From Cellvibrionales bacterium UBA2511 (GTDB lineage Bacteria; Pseudomonadota; Gammaproteobacteria; Pseudomonadales; Porticoccaceae): a stretch of 8,026 bases of DNA. Position numbers and translations under genes: made by a program. The DNA is taken from assembly GCA_002341315.1 (NCBI GenBank), contig DDNV01000003.1:1684-9709 (forward strand). Direction: 5' to 3'. Under the pieces are notes generated by a model. It had not been told where the DNA came from, made no database searches, and saw nothing but the letters and a program-made list of their open reading frames with translations. Position 1 is the first letter of the stretch, and each line of letters begins with the position of its first letter. Positions 1 through 6,921 of this stretch are shown here, in pieces.

Positions 1-55
1 CAGGTCACAGGGATTTTTCCTGGGCAAAGCTCTATCCGACAAGCCCGGATACATC

Positions 56-739
56 TTAACCGGACACTATCCGGGCCAGCGATGCGTGCTCACGTCCGAA
101 CCATTGAGCGACTTGCGCAAGAAACAGCTCTGCTGTTGCGACGGCGTCCACCAGCGCATTATGGGCATGATAATCGGGCAGGTTGTAGCGGCGGCGACAA
201 TCCGACAACCGCAGACCCTGCCCATGTTGACCGGTACTGTTGCGTTGCAGTCGCTGATTTTCGAGCACCAGAGTATCCACCACCATCGCCAGCAGTGGCA
301 CGCCGTAAAGACGCTGGCTGGCCTCCTGTAAAAAAGCCAGATCGAGGGCCGCGTAGTGGAGCAACAGCACCCTGCCCTGCAGCGCCTCCAGCAGACAATC
401 CATGGCCTCGGACAGGGAGCTGGCACCGACCATATCCCTGTCGTGAATACCGTGGATCACGGCACTCTGACCAACGCCGAGGGAACTGCGTACCAGAATG
501 TGCCGGGCACCGGCCAGCATGACCCTCATATTGTCTATCGGTACGAAACCGATGCTCAGGATATGATCTGAGTCGACCTCCATCCCGGTCATCTCGAGAT
601 CCACCGCCAGATAACAGCTCTTTCTGAAATCCGCTTTTCTGGACGGGGCAGCAGCCCGCAGGTATTCCCGCATCCGGCCATGCTGACACCGGGCCAGATA
701 GCGCTTTTGCTTCAGCTGGTAAGTCCAACCGGCCAACAT
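56..739 (-). CDS. 3'-5' exonuclease, DnaQ/DEDD family
   Basis: A 227-residue protein with the fold signature of DnaQ-like (polymerase III epsilon type) 3'-5' exonucleases, which remove nucleotides from DNA or RNA 3' ends with two metal ions. Exo I is at residues 46-51 (VDLEMT, acidic pair D47/E49). Exo II is around 128-137, with D133 in HYAALDLAFL. Exo III is at 189-199, where H193 and D198 give the H-x4-D spacing of the DEDDh subgroup. The basic, non-conserved N-terminus of about 40 residues precedes the nuclease core. The ATG lies in a TAATG overlap with the stop of the upstream DUF294 gene and has no clear Shine-Dalgarno of its own, so translation is probably coupled. It is a free-standing exonuclease rather than the replicative epsilon subunit: it lacks the usual C-terminal polymerase-binding tail and its partner is a signalling protein. 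The family is certain; the substrate is unknown. Confidence 0.88.
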   Translation of the reverse strand: MLAGWTYQLKQKRYLARCQHGRMREYLRAAAPSRKADFRKSCYLAVDLEMTGMEVDSDHILSIGFVPIDNMRVMLAGARHILVRSSLGVGQSAVIHGIHDRDMVGASSLSEAMDCLLEALQGRVLLLHYAALDLAFLQEASQRLYGVPLLAMVVDTLVLENQRLQRNSTGQHGQGLRLSDCRRRYNLPDYHAHNALVDAVATAELFLAQVAQWFGREHASLARIVSG

Positions 740-741
740 TA
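737..741 (-). other. TAATG stop/start overlap coupling the DUF294 and exonuclease genes
   Basis: Read on the minus strand, the TAA stop of the DUF294 gene (741-739) shares its last A with the ATG of the exonuclease gene (739-737). The bases just upstream of this ATG show no purine-rich ribosome site. This points to re-initiation by the terminating ribosome, which would keep the two products in a fixed ratio. Confidence 0.75.
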
Positions 742-2595
742 CATCAATCCGCGGGTAAACTTGACTCGCAGCGCGGCCTGGGCGCTGGTAACAACTGCGA
801 ACGCATCCCTCAACTGGTGACGGGACAGAGACGATAGTGTTTTCGGATCGAGATAATTGTCCGGCTTGCTGCCCGCCTTCAACATCGCCCCCTGGTGTTC
901 CAGTCGCAATCGGGAAATAAACTCGTGGGCATCGATCAGGTTGCGGGCATCTTTCAGGGTGATCTGTCGGTTGCTGGCCGCTTCACGCAAACGGGCCAGT
1001 GTATGTATTTCAGTGGAGCCCGTGGCGAGCGCATGAATTCGGGCGATATCATTGATCGGCATGATGCCTCGCAACTTCATGTCAAACGCGTGTTTGTGCT
1101 CACCGCTGTGCTCCAGCACAAAATGTTTGAAAAAACCCATCGGGGGGGTCAGTTTCAGGGCGTTGGCAGTGAGGTTGGCCAGAAAAATTTCGTTTCCCCT
1201 GGCGGCGCTACACACCGTCTGTTGGAGGTCCGAAAACAGGACCCTGTCACCAAAAACACAGCGCATGTCAAAGAAAATACTGGCGTGCATCAGTGCTTTT
1301 GTAGACGGCTGATTAATCCAGCCGAGAAACTGTTTCTTCCAACCAGCCAGGGGTTGTCGCCAGCGATCGGTAGTAGCCATCACTTCCCCGGGACAGTACT
1401 TGTAACCGCAGCGATCCAGACCGTCGTTCACATAAGTCGCCAGTGCTTTAAAGTAACTGTCGTCCTCCCCGGTCGCTCCGTCACTGAGTAACAGGCCGTT
1501 GTCCTGATCGGAAATCGCGGCCTGATCCTGCCGGCCCTGTGAACCGAAGGCCAACCAGGCAAAGGCCGTCGGCGCAGCACCCAGCTTGCCCATTGCCTGA
1601 TGGATCAGTTGCCGGGTCAAGGCATCGGTCACAGTGGTCAGCAAACGGCCAACCTGGTCAGCACTGGCACCAGCCCGGATCAGGCTACCCAGCAATTCCG
1701 GAATATCACGCGACACCCGTTGCAAACCGGCCACCGTCTCCTGATGGCCGATTTCACCAATCAAAAGAACGGGGTCCGCTTTCTGTGCCTTGATTAGATC
1801 GGTGGTGGTCACCATCCCGACGGGACTGCCGTCGCGAAGTACTGGCAAGTGGTGAATGTTGTGCTCGGTCATCAACAGTGTGGCTTCAAAGACCAGGCTC
1901 TCCGCTGAGACACTGACCAGGTCCGTGGTCATGATGTCGGCCAGGGGGGTGTCCGCACTGCGACCTTCGGCAACCACACGAATACGCAAATCGCGATCGG
2001 TCACCAGACCATACAACCGGTCTCTGTCATCTATTACGATCACCGATGATACCCGCTCAGCTGTCATCAATTTCGCCACCTCGGCCACAGTCTGACCGGC
2101 TAACGCGACCACCGGCTGGCGTGAACAAATGTCGCCAACCCGACGGGTAAGTTGATAACTCTGTTCGCGAAACCGCACGGCATGGCGCAAACGGTTGGCA
2201 TGCGCGCGATTGAAGAAACGATCGAAGGGTCGAAAGGCAGAGCGCAACGCCTGAAACAGGTCCCCGTCGAGCTGGTAGACCAGTCCATCCTCAATCACTG
2301 TCAGCTGGTTGGTGATAGCGTCGCCGGTCAGCAACGACGGGTAACCAAAGTAACCGCCGGGTTCCACCCGATCGAGCAACTGCCCCTCGCTGTCACGCAC
2401 CTCAAACGCACCCGTGCGAACCACATACAGGCGCGGGCTGGAATAGTCGAGGACCGCGCCGGGATCACCGGCACGATAATAGGCAATCTGCACTTTGCTG
2501 GCGGCGCGCCCGAGCATCTCTGCGGGGAGCTCATCAAAGGGTGGGCACCCGGCAAGAAATTCTCTGATTGCAGCCACTTCAACACTGACGGTCAT
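739..2595 (-). CDS. cyclic-nucleotide-binding-like / CBS / DUF294 nucleotidyltransferase signalling protein
   Basis: A 618-residue cytoplasmic protein with three modules. Residues about 15-125 form a cNMP-binding-like beta-roll (RLYVVRTGAFEV and GGYFGYPSLLTGD). Residues about 155-272 hold a CBS pair (SSVIVIDDRDRLYGLVTDRDL and HHLPVLRDGSPVGMVTTTDL are its two halves, quoted with a break between them); such pairs usually bind adenine nucleotides. Residues about 340-480 are a DUF294 nucleotidyltransferase domain with GSQGRQDQ at 351-358 and SDQD at 362-365, equivalent to the GSxGR...SDxD metal/nucleotide motif of GlnD-type enzymes. The remainder is a helical DUF294 C-terminal domain. The length is normal for this family. 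The start is set by ATG 2595 with an AGGCAGG ribosome site four bases upstream. The exonuclease gene follows with a one-base overlap. In other gammaproteobacteria this pair is often found near acetate permease/acetyl-CoA synthetase genes (family knowledge); here it diverges from ackA-xfp. The target of nucleotidyl transfer is not known. Confidence 0.88.
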   Translation of the reverse strand: MTVSVEVAAIREFLAGCPPFDELPAEMLGRAASKVQIAYYRAGDPGAVLDYSSPRLYVVRTGAFEVRDSEGQLLDRVEPGGYFGYPSLLTGDAITNQLTVIEDGLVYQLDGDLFQALRSAFRPFDRFFNRAHANRLRHAVRFREQSYQLTRRVGDICSRQPVVALAGQTVAEVAKLMTAERVSSVIVIDDRDRLYGLVTDRDLRIRVVAEGRSADTPLADIMTTDLVSVSAESLVFEATLLMTEHNIHHLPVLRDGSPVGMVTTTDLIKAQKADPVLLIGEIGHQETVAGLQRVSRDIPELLGSLIRAGASADQVGRLLTTVTDALTRQLIHQAMGKLGAAPTAFAWLAFGSQGRQDQAAISDQDNGLLLSDGATGEDDSYFKALATYVNDGLDRCGYKYCPGEVMATTDRWRQPLAGWKKQFLGWINQPSTKALMHASIFFDMRCVFGDRVLFSDLQQTVCSAARGNEIFLANLTANALKLTPPMGFFKHFVLEHSGEHKHAFDMKLRGIMPINDIARIHALATGSTEIHTLARLREAASNRQITLKDARNLIDAHEFISRLRLEHQGAMLKAGSKPDNYLDPKTLSSLSRHQLRDAFAVVTSAQAALRVKFTRGLM

Positions 2596-2618
2596 AAAAC
2601 CTGCCTCAACACAATTAC

Positions 2619-2757
2619 CCGTAACTCTAGCCGAAAGCCTTACGCTAAACTTAAGGCCGTTACGCTAACTGAAAGCCATTACGCTAACTGAAAGCCATTA
2701 CGCTAACTGAAAGCCATTACGCTAACTGAAAGTCCCTATTCTATTTGAAAGATAGCC
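2619..2757. repeat. tandem direct-repeat array, 19-bp unit
   Basis: The unit TTACGCTAACTGAAAGCCA occurs three times without mismatch (2660-2678, 2679-2697, 2698-2716). A fourth copy (2717-2735) matches over its first 16 bases. Decayed copies flank these: 2640-2659 (20 bases) and 2619-2639 (21 bases) on the DUF294 side, and roughly 2736-2754 on the other side (shared TGAAAG core). The core TTACGCTAA is a near-palindrome (TTA-N3-TAA). There are no unique spacers, so this is not CRISPR. It starts 24 bases upstream of the DUF294 start codon, so it could overlap that gene's promoter and act as a multi-site operator. The other reading is a relic transposon end: IS21-type elements carry several short repeats near their termini. 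Its existence is certain; its role is open. Confidence 0.9.
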
Positions 2758-2790
2758 CCCATGGTGTATCTGCAACAATTAGGCGAAAGT

Positions 2791-2821
2791 GGAAGGAGAA
2801 AGAGGAGGGAGAAAGAGGAAG
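2791..2821. repeat. homopurine tract with internal 12/13-bp tandem duplication
   Basis: Thirty-one consecutive bases are A or G, and the six bases before T2790 add five further purines with that single interruption. Within it GGAGAAAGAGGA (2795-2806) is followed at once by GGGAGAAAGAGGA (2807-2819), a duplication differing by one G. Such polypurine/polypyrimidine runs can adopt unusual DNA structure or arise by slippage. No function can be assigned from sequence alone. Confidence 0.8.
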
Positions 2822-2869
2822 CGGCGCTCGAAAAACCCGTACCGCTCCCTGCCACAAAAGTCATGGAAC

Positions 2870-2913
2870 GGAAAACTCGTGACTGTCTTAAGGAAAATTC
2901 GTGATCTTCTTAA
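2870..2913. repeat. imperfect 22-bp tandem duplication upstream of ackA
   Basis: Two adjacent 22-base units (2870-2891 and 2892-2913) agree at 18 of 22 positions. Both begin GGAAAA, share TCGTGA in the middle and end CTTAA. The period equals about two helical turns, so both copies present the same face of the DNA, as tandem operator half-sites of response regulators do. They lie about 55 bases upstream of the candidate -35 element of ackA, a suitable position for an activator. The regulator identity is unknown. Confidence 0.65.
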
Positions 2914-2967
2914 ATGGCAGAGATACGTTTTTTTGTTGGGTAATAGCATTAACCGGACTGACTCAAC

Positions 2968-2997
2968 TTGACACATCCATATGCCAGGCCGGTTAAT
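2968..2997 (+). promoter_or_regulatory. possible sigma70 promoter of ackA
   Basis: A perfect -35 hexamer TTGACA (2968-2973) is followed after 18 bases by GTTAAT (2992-2997), a four-of-six match to the -10 consensus. Transcription would begin near 3004, giving a leader of about 40 bases before the TTG at 3044. If correct, the in-frame ATG at 2981 lies upstream of the transcript and cannot be the start from this promoter. The -10 match is only fair. Confidence 0.4.
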
Positions 2998-3030
2998 CGG
3001 GACGACGACACGACCCTCAGATTCAACACC

Positions 3031-3036
3031 GGGAGA
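3031..3036 (+). promoter_or_regulatory. ribosome binding site that selects the TTG start of ackA
   Basis: GGGAGA ends seven bases before TTG 3044. The competing ATG at 2981 is preceded by ACACATCCAT, which has no purine-rich ribosome site. This contrast is the main reason for preferring the TTG. Confidence 0.55.
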
Positions 3037-3043
3037 TAGCTTT

Positions 3044-4237
3044 TTGGATGCAATCAAGCCGACCATTCTGATCATTAATGCGGGCTCTTCCAGTATCCGC
3101 TTTGCCCATTACCGGGCTGAAGAGCCATTGCAACAGGTACTGCATGGCCGGATTGAGCGAATCGGTATCCCCGGAACCCGATTGATCATGGTGGATATTT
3201 CCGGCGAAACCATCGACAGGACCATCGACATACCTGCCGACCCCACGGCGATGGCCGCGTCTTTTGTGGACTGGCTGGAGGCCTCGGGGGGCATTTCATC
3301 GGTTCAGGCGATCGGCCATCGACTGGTCCACGGCCTGTCTCATACCGAGCCGGAGCGAATTACCCCGGCACTGCTGGCCGAACTGGCAGGCATCAGTCAC
3401 TTCGCACCAGAACATCTGCCCCGCGAGCTGGCGTTGATCGAGGTGTTGCAGGAACGTTTTCCCTCCCTGCCACAGGTGGCCTGCTTTGATACGGCGTTCC
3501 ACACCAGCATGCCTCGGGTGGCACAACTGCTGCCCATTCCCCGCCGCTTCGAGGCGTTGGGCGTGCGACGCTATGGTTTTCACGGCCTGTCCTATAACTA
3601 CCTGATGGAAGAACTGGTCAGCCTCGGCGACCCAGCGGCAACAGCAGGCCGGGTGATTCTTGCCCACCTCGGCAATGGCGCCAGCCTCGCCGCTGTCCGC
3701 AATGGCAAAAGCATTGATACCAGCATGGGGTTCACACCGACCTCCGGGTTGCCCATGAGCAGCCGTTCGGGGGATCTGGAACCCGGCGTGGCCAGCTATC
3801 TTGAGCAACGGGAGAATATCACTGCGACAGAATTCCAACGGCTCGCCAGTCAGGAGTCGGGCCTGCTGGGCGTCTCTGAAACCAGCGCTGATGTGCGGAA
3901 ACTGCTGGCCATGGAAGATACCGACAACCGGGCACGGGAGGCGCTGGCACTGTTCTGTTATCAGACCAAAAAGTGGCTCGGCGGCTATACCGCTGCCCTG
4001 GAGGGGCTTGACACACTGGTGTTCAGCGGTGGTATCGGCGAGAATGCGCCGGCTATCCGCGCACGTATCTGCGAGGGACTCGGCTATCTCGGCATTACTC
4101 TGGCCCCCCAGGCCAATGCCGACAATGCTGCGGTGATCTCAACCGCAACCAGCGCGGTCACTGTGCGCGTGATTGCTACCGATGAAGCGCTGATTATCGC
4201 CAGATCTGTCCACCGCCTCCTGCAATTCCCGCCCTGA
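3044..4237 (+). CDS. ackA: acetate kinase
   Basis: Cytoplasmic enzyme that transfers phosphate between acetyl-phosphate and ADP to give acetate and ATP. Counting from the TTG at 3044 it is 397 residues, the normal family length. Signatures of the ASKHA-fold acetokinase family run in order: NAGSSSIRF (12-20), HRLVHG (92-97, active-site Arg), DTAFH (149-153), RRYGFHG, AHLGNGAS (207-214), SSRSGDLEPG (239-248), FSGGIGENAPAIR (327-339) and ATDEALIIAR (378-387, with the conserved Glu). An in-frame ATG at 2981 would add 21 residues (rich in Thr, Ser, Pro and Gly) that match no family feature and lacks a ribosome site, so the TTG is preferred; if the ATG is used the protein has 418 residues. The phosphoketolase gene follows 120 bases downstream on the same strand and supplies the substrate acetyl-phosphate, so this copy most likely serves the phosphoketolase route. 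Function is secure; the start is moderately so. Confidence 0.93.
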   Translation: MDAIKPTILIINAGSSSIRFAHYRAEEPLQQVLHGRIERIGIPGTRLIMVDISGETIDRTIDIPADPTAMAASFVDWLEASGGISSVQAIGHRLVHGLSHTEPERITPALLAELAGISHFAPEHLPRELALIEVLQERFPSLPQVACFDTAFHTSMPRVAQLLPIPRRFEALGVRRYGFHGLSYNYLMEELVSLGDPAATAGRVILAHLGNGASLAAVRNGKSIDTSMGFTPTSGLPMSSRSGDLEPGVASYLEQRENITATEFQRLASQESGLLGVSETSADVRKLLAMEDTDNRAREALALFCYQTKKWLGGYTAALEGLDTLVFSGGIGENAPAIRARICEGLGYLGITLAPQANADNAAVISTATSAVTVRVIATDEALIIARSVHRLLQFPP

Positions 4238-4247
4238 CGACCTACAG

Positions 4248-4272
4248 CCCGACCGAGTGGTACTCAGTCAGG
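4248..4272 (+). other. hairpin just after ackA, no U-tract
   Basis: GACCGAGT (4251-4258) and ACTCAGTC (4262-4269) pair with one C-A mismatch around a three-base loop. Two further C-G pairs beyond a second C-A mismatch extend the stem to 4248-4272. It begins 11 bases after the ackA stop codon. The following bases (ATCGTTCAT) contain no T-run, so it does not look like an intrinsic terminator; it may protect the 3' end of ackA mRNA or tune readthrough into xfp. Confidence 0.45.
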
Positions 4273-4357
4273 ATCGTTCATACCCCACAGTCAACAGTGG
4301 CTGAGGACCGGCTTTTTTGACTATGATGAAGACTCTTACCGGGCAAGGTGACATTCT

Positions 4358-6763
4358 ATGCAACACCGACATTCAGCGGACAGTGGCAAGGTACGGAATC
4401 ACCAGCCACTGACAGCGGAACATCTGCACAAAATCGATGCCTACTGGCGTGCTGCCAATTATCTGTCAGTGGGACAGATCTACCTGCTGGATAATCCGCT
4501 GCTCAGAGAACCGCTGAAACAGGCACATATCAAGCCCCGGCTACTCGGCCACTGGGGCACCACGCCCGGACTGAATTTTATTTACGTGCATCTCAACCGG
4601 GTTATCAAAGCGCTGGATCTCAACATCCTCTACATCACAGGCCCAGGCCACGGCGGACCGGGCATTGTGGCCAATACCTGGCTGGAGGGCACTTACAGTG
4701 AAACCTACCCGGAAGTCTCCCCGGATGAAATCGGGATGAAACGGCTGTTCAAGCAGTTCTCATTCCCCGGTGGGATTCCCAGTCATGTGGCGCCGGAAAC
4801 CCCCGGCTCAATCCATGAGGGCGGCGAGCTGGGCTATGCGCTCTCCCACGCATTCGGCGCTGCGTTTGACAATCCGGACCTGATCGTGGCCTGTGTCGTG
4901 GGCGATGGCGAAGCAGAAACCGGCCCCCTGGCTACCAGCTGGCACTCCAACAAGTTTCTGAATCCCGTGCACGACGGCGCAGTTCTGCCCATCCTGCACC
5001 TGAACGGTTATAAGATTGCCGGGCCTACCGTACTGGCCAGAATTCCTCATGATGAGCTGGAAGCATTGTTTACCGGCTACGGTTACAAACCCTACTTTGT
5101 GGAAGGTAACTCCCCGGAGGCGATGCATCAACAGATGGCGGAAACACTCGACAGTGCCATCGCCGAGATTAACCGGATTCAGGCTGAAGCCCGCAGCAAC
5201 GGCTTTAAAGTGCGCCCCCGCTGGCCAATGATCATTCTTCGTTCCCCAAAAGGATGGACGGGTCCAGAAACTGTCGATGACAAACCTGCCGAGGGCACCT
5301 TCCGCGCCCATCAGGTGCCGATGGGGAATATGCGTCATCCCGGACACCTGGAAATACTGGAAAACTGGTTGCGGAGTTACCGCCCCGAGGAACTGTTCGA
5401 CCAACAGGGCAAGCTCATTGATGAACTGGCAGCGCTGGCACCCAAGGGTGAACGCCGTATGGGTGCCAACCCACACAGCAACGGCGGACTGCTATTGAAG
5501 GACCTTAGCCTGCCGGATTTCAGAGACTATGCCGTCGCTGTGGAGACACCCGGTGGAGTGGACTGTGAATCCACCCGGGTGCAGGGACAGTTTATCCGCG
5601 ATGTCATCACCCACAACCCGGAAAACTTCCGGGTATTCAGCCCGGATGAAACCAATTCAAACCGCTGGAATGCGGTATTCGAGGTGACCAACCGCTGTTC
5701 CACCGCCGAAATTCTGCCCGGTGACGAGCATGTGGCAGCCGATGGCCGGGTGATGGAAATGCTCAGTGAGCACCAGTGTGAAGGCTGGCTGGAAGGCTAC
5801 CTGCTGACGGGTCGACACGGCTTTTTTTCCTGCTATGAGGCCTTTATTCACATTGTCGATTCCATGTTCAACCAGCATGCCAAATGGCTGGATGTGGCCG
5901 GCGATATCGCCTGGCGACCACCGATAGCGTCCCTCAATTACCTGCTGTCATCCCATGTCTGGCGCCAGGACCACAATGGCTTCAGTCACCAGGATCCGGG
6001 CTTCATCGACGTGGTTGCCAACAAACAGGCCAAAATCATCCGCGTTTATCTGCCGCCGGATGCCAATACCCTGCTGTCGGTTACCGATCACTGCCTGCGC
6101 AGCCGCAACTACGTGAATGTCATCGTAGCCGGCAAGCAGTCCGCACCCCAGTGGCTGACCATGGATCAGGCGGTCAAACACTGCTCCGCCGGTATCGGCA
6201 TCTGGTCCTGGGCCGGCAATGAGGGGGAAGAAGAACCGGATGTGGTGATGGCCTGCTGCGGTGATGTACCTACCCTGGAGACCATGGCAGCCGTATCCAT
6301 CCTGCGCGAAGCATTGCCGGCGGTGAAAATCCGGGTCGTCAATGTGGTGGATCTGATGCGCCTGCTGCCCGACAGCAAGCATCCTCACGGCTTGTGCGAT
6401 GCCAACTTCGATGCCTTGTTTACGGCGGACAAACCGATTATTTTTGCCTACCACGGCTATCCGCTGCTGATTCACCGGCTCACCTATCGGCGCCATAATC
6501 ACCAGAACCTGCATGTACACGGGTTCCAGGAGGAAGGTTCTACCACCACGCCCTTTGATATGACGGTTCGAAACAGGCTGGACCGATTCCATCTGGCGAT
6601 GGCAGCCATCGACCACCTGCCCCATACCGGTCGCCAGGGGATTGAGTTGAAGCAACAACTCCATACCAAGTTGACCGAGCACAAGTCCTATATCAATGAA
6701 TACGGGCAGGATATGCCAGAGGTAATCAACTGGCGATGGACGAGAGCTGGGACAACGTCATGA
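4358..6763 (+). CDS. xfp: phosphoketolase (xylulose-5-phosphate / fructose-6-phosphate)
   Basis: Thiamine-diphosphate enzyme that cleaves xylulose-5-phosphate with phosphate to acetyl-phosphate and glyceraldehyde-3-phosphate; dual-specificity members also split fructose-6-phosphate to acetyl-phosphate and erythrose-4-phosphate. The 801-residue length is typical and no domain is missing. Visible signatures: [13 protein letters not shown] (64-76), TGPGHGGP (94-101), the phosphoketolase box EGGELGY (154-160), the second box ending in GDGEAETGP (182-190, diphosphate/Mg site) and HLNGYKI (214-220). The middle part carries the pyrimidine-binding region with [10 protein letters not shown] and [10 protein letters not shown], and the C-terminal domain contains [11 protein letters not shown] and the closing NWRW. 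The start ATG follows AAGGTGA with a six-base spacer. Acetate kinase lies just upstream on the same strand, so the pair probably forms an operon turning pentose (or hexose) phosphate into acetate plus ATP, or feeding acetyl-CoA, without decarboxylation. Sugar preference cannot be read from sequence by eye. Confidence 0.96.
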   Translation: MQHRHSADSGKVRNHQPLTAEHLHKIDAYWRAANYLSVGQIYLLDNPLLREPLKQAHIKPRLLGHWGTTPGLNFIYVHLNRVIKALDLNILYITGPGHGGPGIVANTWLEGTYSETYPEVSPDEIGMKRLFKQFSFPGGIPSHVAPETPGSIHEGGELGYALSHAFGAAFDNPDLIVACVVGDGEAETGPLATSWHSNKFLNPVHDGAVLPILHLNGYKIAGPTVLARIPHDELEALFTGYGYKPYFVEGNSPEAMHQQMAETLDSAIAEINRIQAEARSNGFKVRPRWPMIILRSPKGWTGPETVDDKPAEGTFRAHQVPMGNMRHPGHLEILENWLRSYRPEELFDQQGKLIDELAALAPKGERRMGANPHSNGGLLLKDLSLPDFRDYAVAVETPGGVDCESTRVQGQFIRDVITHNPENFRVFSPDETNSNRWNAVFEVTNRCSTAEILPGDEHVAADGRVMEMLSEHQCEGWLEGYLLTGRHGFFSCYEAFIHIVDSMFNQHAKWLDVAGDIAWRPPIASLNYLLSSHVWRQDHNGFSHQDPGFIDVVANKQAKIIRVYLPPDANTLLSVTDHCLRSRNYVNVIVAGKQSAPQWLTMDQAVKHCSAGIGIWSWAGNEGEEEPDVVMACCGDVPTLETMAAVSILREALPAVKIRVVNVVDLMRLLPDSKHPHGLCDANFDALFTADKPIIFAYHGYPLLIHRLTYRRHNHQNLHVHGFQEEGSTTTPFDMTVRNRLDRFHLAMAAIDHLPHTGRQGIELKQQLHTKLTEHKSYINEYGQDMPEVINWRWTRAGTTS

Positions 6764-6829
6764 CAATCTGTTTACACCTGGTTAAGCCATCACCGCATAC
6801 CGGTCCCTGTTCGTAGGGTAGACATTGGG

Positions 6830-6859
6830 TTGGCAGGGAATCATTTAGCACTGTATAAA
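6830..6859 (+). promoter_or_regulatory. sigma70-type promoter for the small helical protein / P-ATPase unit
   Basis: TTGGCA (6830-6835) and TATAAA (6854-6859) each match the consensus at five of six positions and are separated by 18 bases. Transcription would start near 6866, about 56 bases before ATG 6922. No MerR/CueR-type inverted repeat with the usual 19-base spacing was recognised, so metal control is not shown by the sequence. It separates this unit from xfp. Confidence 0.55.
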
Positions 6860-6911
6860 AGTATTGCTTTAACCACTGAAAATAATCATTGAGACTGAAC
6901 AATAAAACAAC

Positions 6912-6916
6912 AGGAG
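6912..6916 (+). promoter_or_regulatory. ribosome binding site fixing the start at 6922
   Basis: AGGAG lies five bases before ATG 6922. An upstream in-frame TTG at 6889 would add 11 residues but has no ribosome site, so ATG 6922 is chosen. Confidence 0.7.
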
Positions 6917-6921
6917 TAAGG

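Larger units (their letters stand above)
2596..3043. promoter_or_regulatory. divergent intergenic control region between the DUF294 unit and ackA
   Basis: About 450 bases separate the DUF294 start (minus strand) from the preferred acetate kinase start (plus strand). No convincing protein-coding frame was found here. The longest candidate, a GTG-started basic 60-residue frame at 2789-2971, is generated by the purine tract and has no ribosome site. The region holds a 19-bp repeat array beside the DUF294 gene, a pure purine run, a 22-bp tandem duplication, and a possible promoter in front of ackA; each has its own entry. The density of repeats suggests regulator-binding sites, or an old mobile-element end, or both. 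Confidence 0.6.

Noticed and set aside
1..55. Intrinsic terminator after the exonuclease gene
   Set aside because: Weak inverted repeats exist (ATCCG...CGGAT at 34-50 and CAGG...CCTG at about 8-22), but read on the minus strand neither is followed by a run of T.
2152..2691. 179-residue plus-strand frame
   Set aside because: It lies opposite the well-supported DUF294 gene and continues into the repeat array; a shadow frame.
2619..2757. CRISPR array
   Set aside because: The units abut directly with no unique spacers and the period is only 19-21 bases, so it is a simple tandem array.
2789..2971. GTG-started 60-residue basic frame in the intergenic region
   Set aside because: Its N-terminus is just the translated purine tract, there is no ribosome site, and nothing resembles a known fold; most likely chance.
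3296..3838. 180-residue minus-strand frame
   Set aside because: Antisense to conserved acetate kinase motifs, with no family resemblance.
5948..6682. 244-residue minus-strand frame opposite the phosphoketolase gene
   Set aside because: Length comes from codon bias of the conserved sense gene; no recognisable domain.
6801..6816. Terminator for xfp (CCCT...AGGG hairpin)
   Set aside because: The stem has only four base pairs and no T-run follows.
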